Made by a program: the position numbers and the translations under genes. Below the pieces are notes generated by a model. The model searched no databases, was not told the DNA's origin, and saw only the letters and a list, made by a program, of their open reading frames with translations. Below are positions 5,442 through 6,922 of a DNA stretch of 6,922 bases, piece by piece (position 1 is the stretch's first letter; the number at the start of each line of letters is the position of its first letter). This stretch comes from an uncultured Clostridia bacterium (GTDB taxonomy: Bacteria > Bacillota > Clostridia > Oscillospirales > Acutalibacteraceae): positions 1 to 6,922 of the forward strand of contig CALYOC010000033.1 of assembly GCA_945227095.1 (NCBI GenBank), in the 5' to 3' direction.

Positions 5442-6813
5442 TTTTCAATTCCTCTTTGACTGCCATTATCTGTTTGAGAACCGATTCGGTACAGGTTCCG
5501 CCCTGCGAGGTACGCCGCTGAGCGCAGTTCTCAAGATTTATCGCTTCATACAGGTCGTCTGAAAATTCCTCGCTGAAGTTTTTATACACATCAATCGGCA
5601 AGTCCTCAAGAACCTTATCCTGCTTAACGCAGTAACCCACTATCTCACCGACAAGCTTGTATGCGCTTCTGAACGGCATTCCCTTTTTAACCAGGTAATC
5701 TGCCAAATCGGTTGCGTTGATAAAGCCCTTTGCCGCCGCGTTTCTCATATTGTCCTTGCACACACTCATCGTATCAAGCATAGGTGCAAATACTTTAAGG
5801 CACATTTCAAGACTTTCGAGCGAATCGAATATTGCTTCCTTATCCTCCTGCATATCCTTGTTGTATGCAAGCGGAAGTCCCTTCATCATTGTATATAAGG
5901 TCAGCATATTGCCATACACTCTGCCGGTTTTACCTCTGACGAGCTCCGCCATATCGGGATTTTTCTTCTGCGGCATAATGCTCGAACCGGTGGAAAAGCT
6001 GTCGTCCAGCTCTACAAACTTAAATTCCCAAGAAGCCCAGAGAATTATCTCCTCGGAAAAGCGCGAGAGGTGCATCATCTCGGTCGAAAATGCGCACGCG
6101 AGTTCCAGGCAAAAATCCCTGTCCGATACTCCGTCAATACTGTTGAGCGTTATTCCGTCAAATCCGAGCGCCTGTGCCGTCATATTTCTGTCCGTGTCAT
6201 ATGTCGTTCCGGCGAGGGCGCAGCAGCCGAGCGGACTGTAATTCATTCGGCGAAGTGCGTCCTTTAACCTGTCAATATCTCTCAAAAACATCATCGCATA
6301 AGCCATAAGGTGATGTCCGAAGGTTATCGGCTGAGCCCTTTGAAGGTGAGTATATCCCGGCATTATGACATCGGCGTTCTCCTGCGCCTTGTCGGTGATA
6401 ACCTCTATCAGCGAGCGGGTAAGAGAAATGATTTCATTCGTTCTCTCACGAAGCTAAAGCCTGATATCCAATGCCACCTGGTCAATTCTGCTGCGGGCGG
6501 TGTGAAGTTTCTTTCCCAAATCTCCTATGCGCGAGGTAAGCTGTGCCTCAACAAACATATGTATATCTTCACTTTGCATATCAATGGGAAGCTTTCCGCT
6601 TTCAATATCCTGCGAAATTTCACACAGCGCTTCAACTATCATATCCTTCTCCTGTGCAGAAATTATTCCCTTCGCCGCAAGCATATTGGCATGGGCGACA
6701 GAGCCGCAGATATCCTGCTTAAACATCTTGCTGTCAACCCGTATTGAAGAATTGAAATCATTGGCCGTATCATCGAGCTGCTTTTCAAAACGGCCTGCCC
6801 ACATTTTTTCCAT
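5434..6813 (-). CDS. argH: Argininosuccinate lyase, interrupted by in-frame TAG at codon 120
   Basis: ArgH splits argininosuccinate into arginine and fumarate, the last step of arginine synthesis, as a soluble homotetramer. Read through the TAG, the frame gives 459 residues, the normal length. MWAGRF (4-9), SEDIHMFVE (81-89) and KKLHTARSR (101-109) precede the stop. MPGYTHLQRAQP (catalytic His), SPLGCCALAGT, SVSDRD-like GVSDRD, the fumarase/lyase signature GSSIMPQKKNP (catalytic Ser), KGLPLAYNKDMQEDKE and ATDLADYLVKKG follow in the same frame. Two defects stand out: TAG at 6454-6456, where relatives usually have Tyr or Trp (DIRL-x-LRE), and Ile110 in place of the near-invariant Asn of SRNDQ, which contacts substrate. 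The ATG at 6813 has AGAGG 6 nt upstream. Under the standard code the gene yields a 119-residue fragment; the next in-frame ATG (6363) has no ribosome binding site. Family identity is certain, function uncertain. Confidence 0.93.
6454..6456 (-). other. In-frame TAG within argH (codon 120)
   Basis: The coding-strand context is AGG CTT TAG CTT CGT, inside the segment VALDIRL-x-LRERTNE. The frame is continuous on both sides and full family length results if it is read as an amino acid. TAC, TAT or TGG, the codons for the usual aromatic residue, are each one base away. The following CTT is the same as after the purC TAG. Confidence 0.85.
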
Positions 6814-6844
6814 TATATACCTCTTTTAAAGCTTTTATATAATA

Positions 6845-6872
6845 TATTTCGGCGGATTTAACCGCCGAAATA
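6845..6872. terminator. Perfect inverted repeat upstream of argH, possible terminator
   Basis: TATTTCGGCGG (6845-6855) and CCGCCGAAATA (6862-6872) form an 11-bp perfect stem with a 6-nt loop. On the plus strand a T tract (6878-6883) follows after 5 nt. On the minus strand the matching A tract precedes the hairpin and only an AT-mixed tract follows. It may be the terminator of the gene to the right, a bidirectional terminator, or a leader element of argH. Confidence 0.5.
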
Positions 6873-6893
6873 CTAACTTTTTTAACAATGCCA

Positions 6894-6920
6894 TCACTTG
6901 TCAAGGCCCTGTTGCTTAAG
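6894..6920 (-). CDS. Possible 3' end of an upstream gene (8 codons visible)
   Basis: One minus-strand frame entering at the right edge reads LKQQGLDK and then TGA at 6896-6894, 21 nt before the inverted repeat at 6845-6872. A coding end followed by a hairpin is a sensible arrangement, but eight codons cannot prove a gene or identify a family. Of the other two frames, one stops within the first two codons and the other remains open to the argH start region, with no support. Confidence 0.25.
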   Translation of the reverse strand, partial: LKQQGLDK

Positions 6921-6922
6921 AG

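Noticed and set aside
5434..6363. Separate downstream ArgH fragment as an independent gene
   Set aside because: Its ATG is the Met of the MPGYTH motif, without a ribosome binding site, and conserved lyase sequence continues upstream of it to the TAG.
6899..6904. Consensus -35 box TTGACA upstream of argH
   Set aside because: No acceptable -10 lies 16-18 nt downstream (only A-rich sequence), and the hexamer falls within the possible end of an upstream coding frame.

Overview
The window suggests a Gram-positive anaerobe of the Clostridia, probably a gut-type member of the Bacillota. This is inferred from the GGAGG-type ribosome binding sites, the sigma-A-like promoters, intermediate base composition, the purE-purC-purF-purM order and the wording of the conserved motifs. 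No marker here fixes the genus. Every convincing gene is on the minus strand, so transcription runs from high to low coordinates.

Layout in transcription order. At the right edge there may be the last few codons of an unidentified gene, followed by an inverted repeat (6845-6872). Next comes a two-gene arginine unit: argH (argininosuccinate lyase, 6813-5434) overlaps argC (N-acetyl-gamma-glutamyl-phosphate reductase, 5441-4749) by 8 nt, and the unit ends in a strong intrinsic terminator (4737-4704). A single HAD phosphatase gene (4623-3967) with its own promoter follows. Then comes the de novo purine operon: promoter (3927-3899), a structured leader of about 207 nt, purE, purC, purF and purM. 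purM runs off the left edge about ten codons short of its expected end.

The purine genes encode step 1 (PurF), AIR synthesis (PurM), AIR carboxylation or N5-CAIR mutation (PurE) and SAICAR synthesis (PurC). Gene spacings are 2 to 31 nt, as in a single operon. The purE leader is notable. It carries a 41-codon GTG-start ORF with a good ribosome binding site, an intrinsic-terminator-like hairpin inside that ORF, and a second, stronger terminator that begins at the ORF's stop codon, only 14 nt upstream of the purE ribosome binding site. This looks like transcription attenuation, but I could not match it to a known purine riboswitch class.

The most unusual feature is damage or recoding in otherwise conserved enzymes. 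purC has an in-frame TAG at codon 73 and argH has one at codon 120, with the conserved protein continuing in the same frame on both sides. Both TAGs are followed by CTT, and all six normal gene ends seen here use TAA. argH also carries Ile in place of the near-invariant Asn of its SRND motif, and argC lacks about 80 C-terminal residues. Recent gene decay, sequence error, and UAG readthrough or reassignment all remain possible. The two TAG positions do not suggest one obvious amino acid, which weakens the recoding reading. No intergenic stretch exceeds 300 bases.
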